NCBI GenBank assembly: GCA_003599395.1
Contig: QZJX01000044.1
Location: 1 to 33,952, forward strand
DNA from: Ignavibacteriales bacterium
GTDB taxonomy: Bacteria; Bacteroidota; Ignavibacteria; Ignavibacteriales; Melioribacteraceae
Reading direction: 5' to 3'
Length of the DNA: 33,952 nucleotides
The notes beneath the pieces are model-generated. The model did no database searches. It saw only the letters and a program-made list of their open reading frames with translations, and was not told where the DNA came from. Positions 8,142 through 15,688 of the stretch are shown in pieces (position 1 is the stretch's first letter; every line of letters begins with the position of its first letter). A program made the position numbers and the translations under genes.

Positions 8142-9026
8142 ATGAAAATTGGACTAATTCCTAACACTACCAAAATGAATACTATTGATATCTTAAATGA
8201 CTTTCTATTACTATTGGAGCAATTCGGAATAGAATATCTTTTTAGTGATAACTTATTGGAGCTAAAAGATCAACTTGTATTTAGGAATACTGATACTAAG
8301 TTTATGTCAATTAAAAAACTAGGAGAATCTGCCGACATAATTGTTTCATTCGGAGGTGATGGAACAATGTTGCATAACGCTTATGAATTAAGAGGTACAA
8401 AGGCACCCATGCTGGGATTAAATCTCGGTAAACTCGGATTCCTTGCCGAATACGAGATGAAAGATGTTCCACAGTTAGTTAACGAATTGAAAGAAAATAA
8501 ATTTGTAATAGATGAACGAATGGCTTTAAGCGCATTTAATAAAAATGAACCTCAAAATGAGTTATACGCAATAAATGATCTTGTAATTGACAAAGGCCGG
8601 TGGCAAAAGATGATAGAGTTAACTGTTAAAGTTGATGACCATTATGTCTCCACTTTTTCTGCCGATGGAATTATTATCGCAACACCAACGGGTTCAACGG
8701 GATATTCACTTTCTACAGGTGGTCCAATCGTCAACCCGAAAGCTGATGCAATAACTATTAGTCCAATTTCTCCGCATACTTTAACTATGCGTCCACTTGT
8801 ACTTTCTAGTAATCAAAAAATAGAGATTAGTGTGCGATCTCCTTATGAATCTGTTCAAGTGAATTGTGATGGTCAGCGTGTATATTATTATCAATCTCCT
8901 GTAACTTTAGAAATAAATAAAAGTTCACAACCCGTTAAGTTGATTCATTCTAACAGTTCGAATTATTTTGAAATACTTCGCAATAAATTATTTTGGGGAT
9001 TAGACCTTAGAACAAATATTTCATAA
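8142..9026 (+). CDS. nadK: NAD kinase
   Basis: A 294-residue cytosolic enzyme that phosphorylates NAD to NADP using ATP. It has all the family motifs: FGGDGTML at 70-77 with the catalytic Asp73, LGLNLGKLGFLAE at 91-103, NDLVID at 145-150, and the glycine-rich DGIIIATPTGSTGYSLSTGGP segment (175-195), followed by SPISPHTLTMRPLV. Length is normal. It starts two bases after the glycosyltransferase stop, so it is read through from the glycan operon, but a functional link is not implied. Confidence 0.96.
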   Translation: MKIGLIPNTTKMNTIDILNDFLLLLEQFGIEYLFSDNLLELKDQLVFRNTDTKFMSIKKLGESADIIVSFGGDGTMLHNAYELRGTKAPMLGLNLGKLGFLAEYEMKDVPQLVNELKENKFVIDERMALSAFNKNEPQNELYAINDLVIDKGRWQKMIELTVKVDDHYVSTFSADGIIIATPTGSTGYSLSTGGPIVNPKADAITISPISPHTLTMRPLVLSSNQKIEISVRSPYESVQVNCDGQRVYYYQSPVTLEINKSSQPVKLIHSNSSNYFEILRNKLFWGLDLRTNIS

Positions 9027-9039
9027 TCTCGGTGAAACT

Positions 9040-9537
9040 ATGATTAAGTTTATTGTTTTTTATTTCATGATTCTTCTCAATGTTTTTTCGCAAGAAGGTA
9101 TCATAGTAATTGATGAACAAACAGATGAAAAAATGCTTCTCGGGCGACATTCAAGAACGGCTTTTCTAGATTCTAGTTTTGTCGAATGGTACTCGGAAGA
9201 ATACAAGTATTATATAGTTGACGAAGAAACATTGGTTTCAGTTAAAGATGAAATACATAATATTGATATCAAAATTATAATGGGTACATGGTGTGATGAC
9301 AGTAAAAGAGAAGTACCCCATTTTTACAAAATAATTGATTTTCTTGAATATGATGAATCCAGAATTGATTTAATTTGTGTTGACCGCGCTAAAGTTGGCT
9401 TATCAGATGAAGTTGATGGACTGGATATTAAACTTGTTCCTACATTTATTTTTTATGAAAATGGCTCTGAACTCGGACGAATTATTGAAACGCCTATGGA
9501 AAGTTTGGAGATAGATTTAGCAAGTATTTTAAAATAA
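9040..9537 (+). CDS. Secreted thioredoxin-fold protein with a single-cysteine CxxS motif
   Basis: A 165-residue protein with a signal-peptide-like N-terminus (hydrophobic residues 4-17, ending FSQ), so probably periplasmic. The thioredoxin fold is shown by the strand IKIIMGTWCDDSKREVPHF (catalytic-site position W84-C85-D86-D87-S88) and by the cis-proline motif VPTFIFYENG with P134. The usual second cysteine of CxxC is a serine, giving a monothiol CDDS site. CxxS thioredoxin-like proteins are known in Bacteroidetes-type genomes. The site argues against a simple disulfide oxidase and fits mixed-disulfide isomerisation, trapping, or a non-redox role; no partner is visible. It is the last gene before a terminator, 13 bases after nadK. 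Confidence 0.75.
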   Translation: MIKFIVFYFMILLNVFSQEGIIVIDEQTDEKMLLGRHSRTAFLDSSFVEWYSEEYKYYIVDEETLVSVKDEIHNIDIKIIMGTWCDDSKREVPHFYKIIDFLEYDESRIDLICVDRAKVGLSDEVDGLDIKLVPTFIFYENGSELGRIIETPMESLEIDLASILK

Positions 9538-9566
9538 AAAACCTCCGCAAATTGCAGAGGTTTTTT
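9536..9566. terminator. Bidirectional intrinsic terminator between convergent genes
   Basis: Six A, CCTC, one mismatch, GC, loop AAATT, GC, GAGG, six T. The A and T runs flank the GC-rich stem, so a U-tract is present in both directions. It closes the thioredoxin-fold gene on one strand and the kamA operon on the other. Confidence 0.9.
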
Positions 9567-9586
9567 AACTAACTTTTGTAAACTTA

Positions 9587-10765
9587 CTAATTATTTGATG
9601 CTGTTAATTCAACAGGATTAATCTCTTCAATTTTCTTGAATTTCTTAGGTGCCTTTACTTTCCCGTTCCCGTTATTTTTGCCAACATCAATATTTATTTT
9701 CGTGGCACTTTCTTTGGATTTTCTCTCTTTTATTTCACGATAAACGTAAACTTCATTTTTATAATTACGAAGTACAATTCTATCTTCATCTTGATGCAGA
9801 ACATAATTTGGAATTAATGGTATTTTACCGCCGCCGCCGGGGGCATCAATTACAAAATGAGGAATAGCCAAACCACTTGTATAACCTCGCAATTTATTCA
9901 TTATATCTAAGCCAGTTTGAATTGAAGTTCTAAAATGACTGGCGCCCTTAGTTTCATCAGCCATGAATAGGTAATAAGGTTTAACGCGAATTTTTAGAAG
10001 CTTCTGAAAAAGCTCCATTAAAACTTCCGCGTTATCGTTAACACCTTTCATAAGTACAGCTTGGTTTTGAACCGGGCATCCGGCATTTGCCAGCATTGTG
10101 CAAGCCCGTGTGCTTTCTTCAGTAATTTCCCAAGGATGATTGAAATGTGTATTTATATATATCGGATGATATTTCTTTAACATGTCGCATAATTCGGGTG
10201 TAATGCGATGGGGAAGAACGCATGGCATTTTTGTACCGATACGAATTATTTCAACATGAGGAATTGACCGAAGACGTTTTAATATTTTTTCGAGCATTGT
10301 ATCAGTTAACATTAATGGATCGCCACCGGAGAGAATTATATCTCTAATTTCGGTATGTTCTTCTATATAATTAAAAGCCGATTCCAATTCCTTCATTGAG
10401 ATTTTACCAGAATCACCAACTTTTCTTTTACGAGTACAAAATCTGCAATACATTCCGCATTGACTTGTAACAAGGAAAAGACAACGATCCGGATATCTAT
10501 GTGTTATGTTGGGTACTGGACTCATTGCATCCTCATTAAGAGGATCTTCAAAGCCATCCAAATCATCTAATTCAACTCCGTCAGGAACGCTCTGGAGCCA
10601 GATTGGATCTCCGGGATAACGGATTAGACTAAGATAATATGGATTAATTCTAGCTTGAAAGAATTCATCGAGATCTTCAGCCACTTTTTTATCTATGTTG
10701 AATTTCTCGACAAGTTGATCAACGGAATGCACGCTGTCGCGTATCATTTGTTGCCATAGTTCCAT
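9587..10765 (-). CDS. kamA: KamA-type lysine 2,3-aminomutase (radical SAM, PLP)
   Basis: A 392-residue radical SAM enzyme. The iron-sulfur motif is C103-x3-C107-x2-C110 (SQCGMYCRFCTRKR), and the PLP-binding lysine is K314 in DAPGGGGK. Residues matching the two aspartates that hold the side-chain amino group of lysine in clostridial enzyme (Asp293 and Asp330) are present as D270 and D307. The arginines after the second and third cysteines are also kept (R108, R112). This favours lysine (giving beta-lysine) over glutamate, whose mutase replaces both aspartates. The loop after D270 (ETKGAS) differs from characterised enzymes, so another amino acid is possible. The C-terminal zinc-site cysteines of clostridial KamA are absent and replaced by a Lys-rich tail (about 345-392). 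Last gene of a four-gene operon, 11 bases after the acetyltransferase gene with AAAGGGA as ribosome site. Confidence 0.88.
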   Translation of the reverse strand: MELWQQMIRDSVHSVDQLVEKFNIDKKVAEDLDEFFQARINPYYLSLIRYPGDPIWLQSVPDGVELDDLDGFEDPLNEDAMSPVPNITHRYPDRCLFLVTSQCGMYCRFCTRKRKVGDSGKISMKELESAFNYIEEHTEIRDIILSGGDPLMLTDTMLEKILKRLRSIPHVEIIRIGTKMPCVLPHRITPELCDMLKKYHPIYINTHFNHPWEITEESTRACTMLANAGCPVQNQAVLMKGVNDNAEVLMELFQKLLKIRVKPYYLFMADETKGASHFRTSIQTGLDIMNKLRGYTSGLAIPHFVIDAPGGGGKIPLIPNYVLHQDEDRIVLRNYKNEVYVYREIKERKSKESATKINIDVGKNNGNGKVKAPKKFKKIEEINPVELTASNN

Positions 10766-10776
10766 TGATTTTCCCT

Positions 10777-11256
10777 TTATGTTGTTAGATATTTACCAAA
10801 AATTATTAGGTTATCATTAACCTTATAAAAATCTTTTATATCAGCTAGAACTTCGTAATCGTTACTGTGATAAAATTTTCTTGTTAATTCGTAACTTGGT
10901 TGTGAAGATGTTTCAGCTATTACCAAGTACCCTTTTTGTTCTCTAATAAAATTTTCTGCATGTTGAAGTAATTTTTTCCCAATTCCTTTCCCGTGCATTC
11001 TTGAATCAACAACTATCCAGTATAAATCATAAGTGCCTGTTGTCATGTATCTTTTACCAATGCAATGGTATCCAACAACTTTTTTGTCAAACTCATAAAT
11101 AAAAATGTTGTAACTATAATCATCTTTTAGATCATTCTCAAGAGTTTCATCAATTAATTCTATAGCTGTCTTCTTTTCTTCAGTACTGAATATGTTAATT
11201 GTGTCTAATACCTCTATCAAATCATTACGATCTTTTTTTTCTAATCGACGAATCAT
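10777..11256 (-). CDS. GNAT-family N-acetyltransferase
   Basis: A 159-residue single-domain GNAT. The acetyl-CoA motif is clear: YDLYWIVVDSRMHGKGIGKKLL, with the pyrophosphate loop H88-G-K-G-I-G (residues 88-93). It is followed by IAETSSQPSYELTRKFYHSN and a closing DFYKVNDNLIIFGKYL strand, a usual GNAT ending. It starts directly after the TAA of the second ATP-grasp gene and is followed closely by kamA, so all four are almost certainly made together. It is shorter than, and not obviously like, the beta-lysine acetyltransferase AblB that pairs with KamA in methanogens and Bacillus. The natural guess is acetylation of an amine made or used by its neighbours; the substrate is unknown. Confidence 0.82.
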   Translation of the reverse strand: MIRRLEKKDRNDLIEVLDTINIFSTEEKKTAIELIDETLENDLKDDYSYNIFIYEFDKKVVGYHCIGKRYMTTGTYDLYWIVVDSRMHGKGIGKKLLQHAENFIREQKGYLVIAETSSQPSYELTRKFYHSNDYEVLADIKDFYKVNDNLIIFGKYLTT

Positions 11257-12282
11257 TTATCTACTTCTCAACAACGAGAGTTCAATTAATTTTTTTATAA
11301 GATATTCATAACTAATTCCGGCTGCTGCGGAAGAACGTGCAAATCCTGAATCTGGAGAAATATCAGGATTCGGATTAACCTCTATAACAAACGGTCTGTT
11401 ATCTTTGGTTAATCTAACATCAACTCTTGCATAATCACGGCATCCCATTGCTTTATAAGATTCCAAAGCAATTCTATTAATTTCCTTTGTAACCCTCTTC
11501 GGTAACTTAGCCGGACAAATTGGAAGTGTATGTTTATAGTATTCACTTTCCGGTGACCATTTTGCTTCATAAGTTATAATTTTAGGTAAACCTTTTGACA
11601 GTCCTTTAAAACTTATTTCCGAAATCGGAAGGACTTCATTTCCCAAAATTGATACATTTAATTCTCTGCCGTCTATGTATTCCTCAACTAGCAGGTCTTG
11701 CTTAAAGTTTTTGAATAAATAATTCATTCTTGCTGAAAGTTCGTCACTATTGTTTACAACAGAATTTTCCGAGATCCCAATGCTTGCATCTTCACTTAAT
11801 AATTTTACAATCATCGGAAATTGTAAACCCTTTGAATCAAATTCCTCGTTTGATTTATACAATGCCACTTGATAATTAGGTGTCGGAATTCCTGAACCTA
11901 TCAGAATTCGTTTTGTTCTTTGTTTAAAAAGACAATTACCTAGCGTCAAACCATTATTGCCTGTATAAGAGATGCCGAGAATGTCAAAAAGTCCTGCGCA
12001 ATAACTTTCAAAGTGAGAGTTACCCTCAACTGACTCGATAAGATTCAAAATAGCATTGGGTTGATAGGATTTGCATTCATTATAAAGAGATTTAATATTA
12101 CTGTTGACGGGATATCCTTTTACAACATTATATTCCTCGGAAAGAATTCCAATAATGCTTTCAATTTGCTCTACGAATCCCTTTTCTGACAAATCAGTCG
12201 CTACAATCGAATCTTTTCCCGCATAATTTTCATAAATCGATTTGGGCTCGTTATAGCAGACCAATATTTTGTTATCTCTCAT
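11257..12282 (-). CDS. ATP-grasp ligase, D-Ala-D-Ala ligase-like (second of pair)
   Basis: A 341-residue ATP-grasp enzyme with the D-alanine-D-alanine ligase layout. Pre-ATP-grasp residues 1-115 contain LNLIESVEG (79-87) and GISYTGN (103-109). The ATP-binding half has FPMIVKLLSEDASIGI and the hinge LVEEYIDGRELNV (198-210). The Ddl-like omega-loop is kept as YEAKW (238-242), and the catalytic end has RVDVRL (286-291) and VIEVNPNPDISPD (299-311). The nucleotide loop reads EDAS where classical Ddl has EGSS, and the acceptor-pocket segment after EVNP is unlike the TSPGMTSHS of real Ddl. It should ligate a carboxylate to an amine through an acyl-phosphate, but probably not two D-alanines. Overlaps the preceding gene in TGATG and abuts the GNAT gene. 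Confidence 0.8.
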   Translation of the reverse strand: MRDNKILVCYNEPKSIYENYAGKDSIVATDLSEKGFVEQIESIIGILSEEYNVVKGYPVNSNIKSLYNECKSYQPNAILNLIESVEGNSHFESYCAGLFDILGISYTGNNGLTLGNCLFKQRTKRILIGSGIPTPNYQVALYKSNEEFDSKGLQFPMIVKLLSEDASIGISENSVVNNSDELSARMNYLFKNFKQDLLVEEYIDGRELNVSILGNEVLPISEISFKGLSKGLPKIITYEAKWSPESEYYKHTLPICPAKLPKRVTKEINRIALESYKAMGCRDYARVDVRLTKDNRPFVIEVNPNPDISPDSGFARSSAAAGISYEYLIKKLIELSLLRSR

Positions 12283-13340
12283 CAGATTAACCCATATCTT
12301 TTTGCAGCAGCCAATAAAACTTCATTTATCATTTGTTGATAATCCAATCCAGCAGTTCTAGCGGCTTTTGGATAACATGAATTATCTTGAGGATCTGGAA
12401 GAACACCCGGTAACGGATTTACTTCTATTATATTTGGCTCACCTTCCGCATCCAATCGAACATCAATGCGGCTCCAATCTTTACAATTTAAAACTGAGTA
12501 CGTTTTTAATACTAATTCCGAAATCTTACGTTCCAATTCTTTGTTAATATCAGCCGGACATGAAAAAATGTCTAAAGGATTTTCGCGTGTATCCAAAATC
12601 CATTTTGCTTCATAAGAATAAATTGGTACCATATCCTTCGGTAATTCGTTGAAATTCATTTCAACAATTGGCAAAGTTCGAGCTTCTCTTCCATTTCCTA
12701 AAACAGCAACTGTAAATTCTCTACCAGGTAAATATTCTTCAACAATAAATGGTTGGTTATACTTGTTAACATTTTCTGCGAGAGTTTTTTCAAGTGTTGC
12801 ATGATCGTTAACGAATGATGAATTAAAAATTCCTTTACTTGAACCTTCGCCAATTGGTTTAATCATTAATGGAAATTTTAATTCCTTACCGGCAAAACCA
12901 TTTTCACCATGTGAGACAATAAACTTTGAATTTCTAATTCCGTGATAGGTTAGAACTTCCTTAGTTCTGGATTTATCTAAACATAAACTCAAAGTTAATG
13001 GATCGGAACCGGTGTAAGGAATTTGGAGCATATCTAGTATTGCAGGAATCTGTGCTTCTCTGCTTATTCCATTCGCACCTTCAGCTACATTAAAAACAAT
13101 TTCCGGTTTAAGTTTGCGAAACTTTTCATAAGCATCTTCATTTGCTTCAATCAAAGTGACATTATGATGTGCCGTAAGTGCATCTCTTATGGCATAAATC
13201 GTTTCGTAAGTATCCCATTCGGCATATCTATCAAGGGTTTCGTCGGATTGAAGATAACTTTGCGATGAGTCTTGTAAAACTTTTGAAGTAGAGTCAGGTT
13301 TGACATTATATGTAAGTGCGACGTTAAACTTTTTTATCAT
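12282..13340 (-). CDS. ATP-grasp ligase, D-Ala-D-Ala ligase-like (first of pair)
   Basis: A 352-residue ATP-grasp enzyme with Ddl-like architecture and first gene of the kamA operon. FNVAEGANGISREAQ (83-97) and IPYTGSDPLTLSLCLDK (107-123) form the N-terminal domain end. KPIGEGSSKGI (161-171) is the ATP loop, VEEYLPGREFTVAV (200-213) the hinge, YSYEAKW (241-247) the omega-loop, and RIDVRL (291-296) with IIEVNPLPGVLPD (304-316) the magnesium and acceptor site. The Ddl N-terminal G-G-x-S-x-E motif is missing, and the segment after the PG carries an insertion with NSCYP. It belongs to the broad Ddl-related group often annotated as D-Ala-D-Ala ligase, but no mur or fts gene is near. It is divergent from its neighbour at 11257-12282 and may act on the same pathway in a consecutive step. 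Confidence 0.82.
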   Translation of the reverse strand: MIKKFNVALTYNVKPDSTSKVLQDSSQSYLQSDETLDRYAEWDTYETIYAIRDALTAHHNVTLIEANEDAYEKFRKLKPEIVFNVAEGANGISREAQIPAILDMLQIPYTGSDPLTLSLCLDKSRTKEVLTYHGIRNSKFIVSHGENGFAGKELKFPLMIKPIGEGSSKGIFNSSFVNDHATLEKTLAENVNKYNQPFIVEEYLPGREFTVAVLGNGREARTLPIVEMNFNELPKDMVPIYSYEAKWILDTRENPLDIFSCPADINKELERKISELVLKTYSVLNCKDWSRIDVRLDAEGEPNIIEVNPLPGVLPDPQDNSCYPKAARTAGLDYQQMINEVLLAAAKRYGLI

Positions 13341-13343
13341 TGT

Positions 13344-13361
13344 AAGGAATATAAATTCCTT
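13344..13361 (-). promoter_or_regulatory. Leader hairpin covering the ribosome binding site of the ATP-grasp/kamA operon
   Basis: Read on the minus strand: AAGGAAT, loop TTAT, ATTCCTT, ending 3 bases before the ATG at 13340. The only purine-rich Shine-Dalgarno candidate (AAAGGAA) is the 5' arm of the stem, so folding would hide it. The stem is only 7 bp and AT-rich, so it may be a chance structure. Confidence 0.35.
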
Positions 13362-13374
13362 TAAAAAGTTAGTT

Positions 13375-13404
13375 GCAATATAAAAGTTTAATAATGATAT
13401 GCAA
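13375..13404 (-). promoter_or_regulatory. Possible promoter of the ATP-grasp/GNAT/kamA operon
   Basis: On the minus strand: TTG (13404-13402), 19 bases, then TATATTGC (13382-13375). The geometry fits a Bacteroidetes-type promoter, but the second element matches TAnnTTTG only in part; it also reads as a sigma70-like TTGCAT-N16-TATATT. It lies in the 108-base gap between recG and the first ATP-grasp gene, the largest gap in the left-pointing block. Confidence 0.35.
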
Positions 13405-13448
13405 TACTTTGTGAAAAAATATTTTTTAAAACTTTTTTTAAAAATATT

Positions 13449-15626
13449 CTATGCGATGTGTGAAAACTTGAAAGAAGAAAAATATTTTTGTCTTAACTCG
13501 GATTTAATGATTGAGTTTTCTTCTCTTACCAACGATGGATCTGAGTTGATTAGATTAAAAGCATCTTCTCTTGCACTAATTAAAAGTTCTGTATCATTAA
13601 TTATATCAGCATACTTTAATTGAGGAAATCCACTTTGCTCTGTTCCGAAGATATTCCCGGGTCCGCGGAGTTTAAAATCAATTTCAGACAGTTTGAACCC
13701 ATCATTATTTTCAACCATAGCTTTTAATCGTATTTGTGACTTGTATTTTTCCAACTCGGAGGAGGAAAGAAACTCTAGAGAAATATTTTTCGATTTAATT
13801 TTGCTTAGGTGTTCGTCTCGTGTGACTAAAATACAGTAAGATTGTTTGTCACTTCTACCAACACGACCTCGTAATTGGTGTAACTGGGATAATCCAAATC
13901 TAAAAGCCTCATTAATCACAATAATTGTTGCATTCGGAATATCGATTCCTACTTCAATAACAGTTGTCGAAAATAGAACATCAAATTCTTTATTGGCAAA
14001 TTTCTCCATTATTTCTTCTTTTTCTTGCCAATTCATACGTCCGTGGATCATTTTGACTTTAATATCGCTTAAGTAAGTACCTGCAAAATGTTCGTATTGA
14101 GTTGTTACATCTTTTAGATCTAATTTTTCGGATTCCTCAACAAGTGGATAAATAATAAAAGCTTGCTCGCCGTAACGAACTTGTTCTTTGATAAATCGAA
14201 ATATATCTTCTAAATTATTTTCACTACGCAGAACGGTTTTTATTTTTTTTCTATTCTTTGGTAGTTCATCAATTATTGAGACATCCAAATCACCATAAAC
14301 AGTCATTGATATTGTTCGAGGAATTGGTGTGGCCGTCATCACAATTACATCGGGTGAAATATTCTTGTCAATCAATTTGGATCTCTGTGCAACACCGAAA
14401 CGATGTTGTTCATCGATTACTACCAATCCCATTTTTGGAATAATTACATTTTCTTCAATCAAAGCATGGGTACCAACAATTAAGTTTATTTTATTTTCTT
14501 GGATACCGTTCAATATTGTTTTACGTGTTTTTGCATTTTGTCCGCCAATTAACAAAGCCACATTAAAATCAGTTTGTTCAAGCAACTTATGAATATTTTT
14601 AAAGTGTTGATCAGCTAAAATTTCGGTTGGAGCCATAAGTACTGCCTGGTAACCATTACTTGCTGCTATTAACATGGCTATCAATGCCACTATTGTTTTA
14701 CCGCTTCCAACATCGCCTTGCAGCAGTCTATTCATGGGTTCTGCTTTCTCCATATCCTGTCTAATTTCATGCAGCACTTTAAGTTGAGCATCTGTTAACT
14801 TAAATGGGAGCTGATCAATGAACTTTTTAATTGGTTCAGCGTGAATACTGAACTTGATTCCGTTTTGTTTTTGTTTCCTCTTGATTTTTCTCAAAGCAGC
14901 AATACATTCGAGATAAAACAACTCCTCATATTTGAATCTTTGAATTGCCTCTTCTAGTTTCTCTTTGCTCTGTGGTAGATGAAAATTTTTAATGGCTTCA
15001 TTTTTATTTAATAATTTTTGAGATGTTAGGATAGTTTTCGGGAGTGATTCTGAAACTAAGTCAGAATAATCCTCCACAACACTTGAAATTATTCTTCTTA
15101 AACTTATATCACCAATATTCGTTGATTTAAGTTCTTTAGAAACTCTGTAAAAGGGAATAATTTTGCCGGTGTTCAAAAATTCACTTGATTCTGTTTCTGT
15201 TATCTTATCAAAATCTGGATGTGTGAATTGCAAGTTTCCATATCTTGTTACTACAGGTTTTGATGAAACTGCATAGATATCGTTTTCTTTAAAGACTTCT
15301 TTAAAATACTTAATACCTTGAAACCAAACACATTCAAAATGTCCGGCTTTATCTTTCATCTGTACTTTGAATATCTGTTTCTTTCCGTATCGTATCAACT
15401 CGGTGTCAACAACTTTGCCAATTACGGTAAGTTCACCATCAAAACCATTTAAAACAATTTGTGCAACTTTAGCCGTATTCAATATTGTTGTGCGATCGAG
15501 ATGCTTGGTAGGGAAGTAATAGAGCAGATCTTCAACGGTTCGTATTCCGATTTTACTGAAAGCTTCAGCGCGCTTTGGTCCGACTGATTTAATATACTGA
15601 ACCGATGTAGAAAGATCTTTATTCAT
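13449..15626 (-). CDS. recG: ATP-dependent DNA helicase RecG
   Basis: A 725-residue helicase that remodels stalled forks and branches Holliday-type junctions in DNA repair. The N-terminal wedge/OB domain (about 60-145, with LTVIGKVVDTEL and the GHFECVWFQG strand) precedes the SF2 motor: Walker A GDVGSGKT at 304-311, DEQHRFG at 405-411, TATPIPRT at 431-438, FSTTVIEVGIDIPNA near 552-566 and the FGLSQLHQLRGRVGRS motif near 577-592. Length is normal. A gap of 62 bases separates it from gpsA, with a possible promoter of its own. Confidence 0.96.
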   Translation of the reverse strand: MNKDLSTSVQYIKSVGPKRAEAFSKIGIRTVEDLLYYFPTKHLDRTTILNTAKVAQIVLNGFDGELTVIGKVVDTELIRYGKKQIFKVQMKDKAGHFECVWFQGIKYFKEVFKENDIYAVSSKPVVTRYGNLQFTHPDFDKITETESSEFLNTGKIIPFYRVSKELKSTNIGDISLRRIISSVVEDYSDLVSESLPKTILTSQKLLNKNEAIKNFHLPQSKEKLEEAIQRFKYEELFYLECIAALRKIKRKQKQNGIKFSIHAEPIKKFIDQLPFKLTDAQLKVLHEIRQDMEKAEPMNRLLQGDVGSGKTIVALIAMLIAASNGYQAVLMAPTEILADQHFKNIHKLLEQTDFNVALLIGGQNAKTRKTILNGIQENKINLIVGTHALIEENVIIPKMGLVVIDEQHRFGVAQRSKLIDKNISPDVIVMTATPIPRTISMTVYGDLDVSIIDELPKNRKKIKTVLRSENNLEDIFRFIKEQVRYGEQAFIIYPLVEESEKLDLKDVTTQYEHFAGTYLSDIKVKMIHGRMNWQEKEEIMEKFANKEFDVLFSTTVIEVGIDIPNATIIVINEAFRFGLSQLHQLRGRVGRSDKQSYCILVTRDEHLSKIKSKNISLEFLSSSELEKYKSQIRLKAMVENNDGFKLSEIDFKLRGPGNIFGTEQSGFPQLKYADIINDTELLISAREDAFNLINSDPSLVREENSIIKSELRQKYFSSFKFSHIA

Positions 15627-15651
15627 TTAGAGAAAAGTTATTAATCGAACT

Positions 15652-15682
15652 AAAATATAGTTGATTTGAAAGAGATTTGGAA
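15652..15682 (-). promoter_or_regulatory. Possible recG promoter
   Basis: Minus strand TTC (15682-15680), exactly 20 bases, then TATATTTT (15659-15652). One mismatch in each element of TTG-N20-TAnnTTTG, correct spacing, located 25 bases before the recG ATG. Confidence 0.35.
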
Positions 15683-15688
15683 GGAATC

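Noticed and set aside
13411-13448. A/T-rich run with short inverted repeats after recG
   Set aside because: No GC in the stem and no clear loop; homopolymer A and T tracts alone make such pairing by chance.
13399-13623. Plus-strand frame of 74 codons starting in the gap before recG's end
   Set aside because: Two thirds lie antisense to recG, the composition is low-complexity K/F/L, and no ribosome site or family resemblance is seen.
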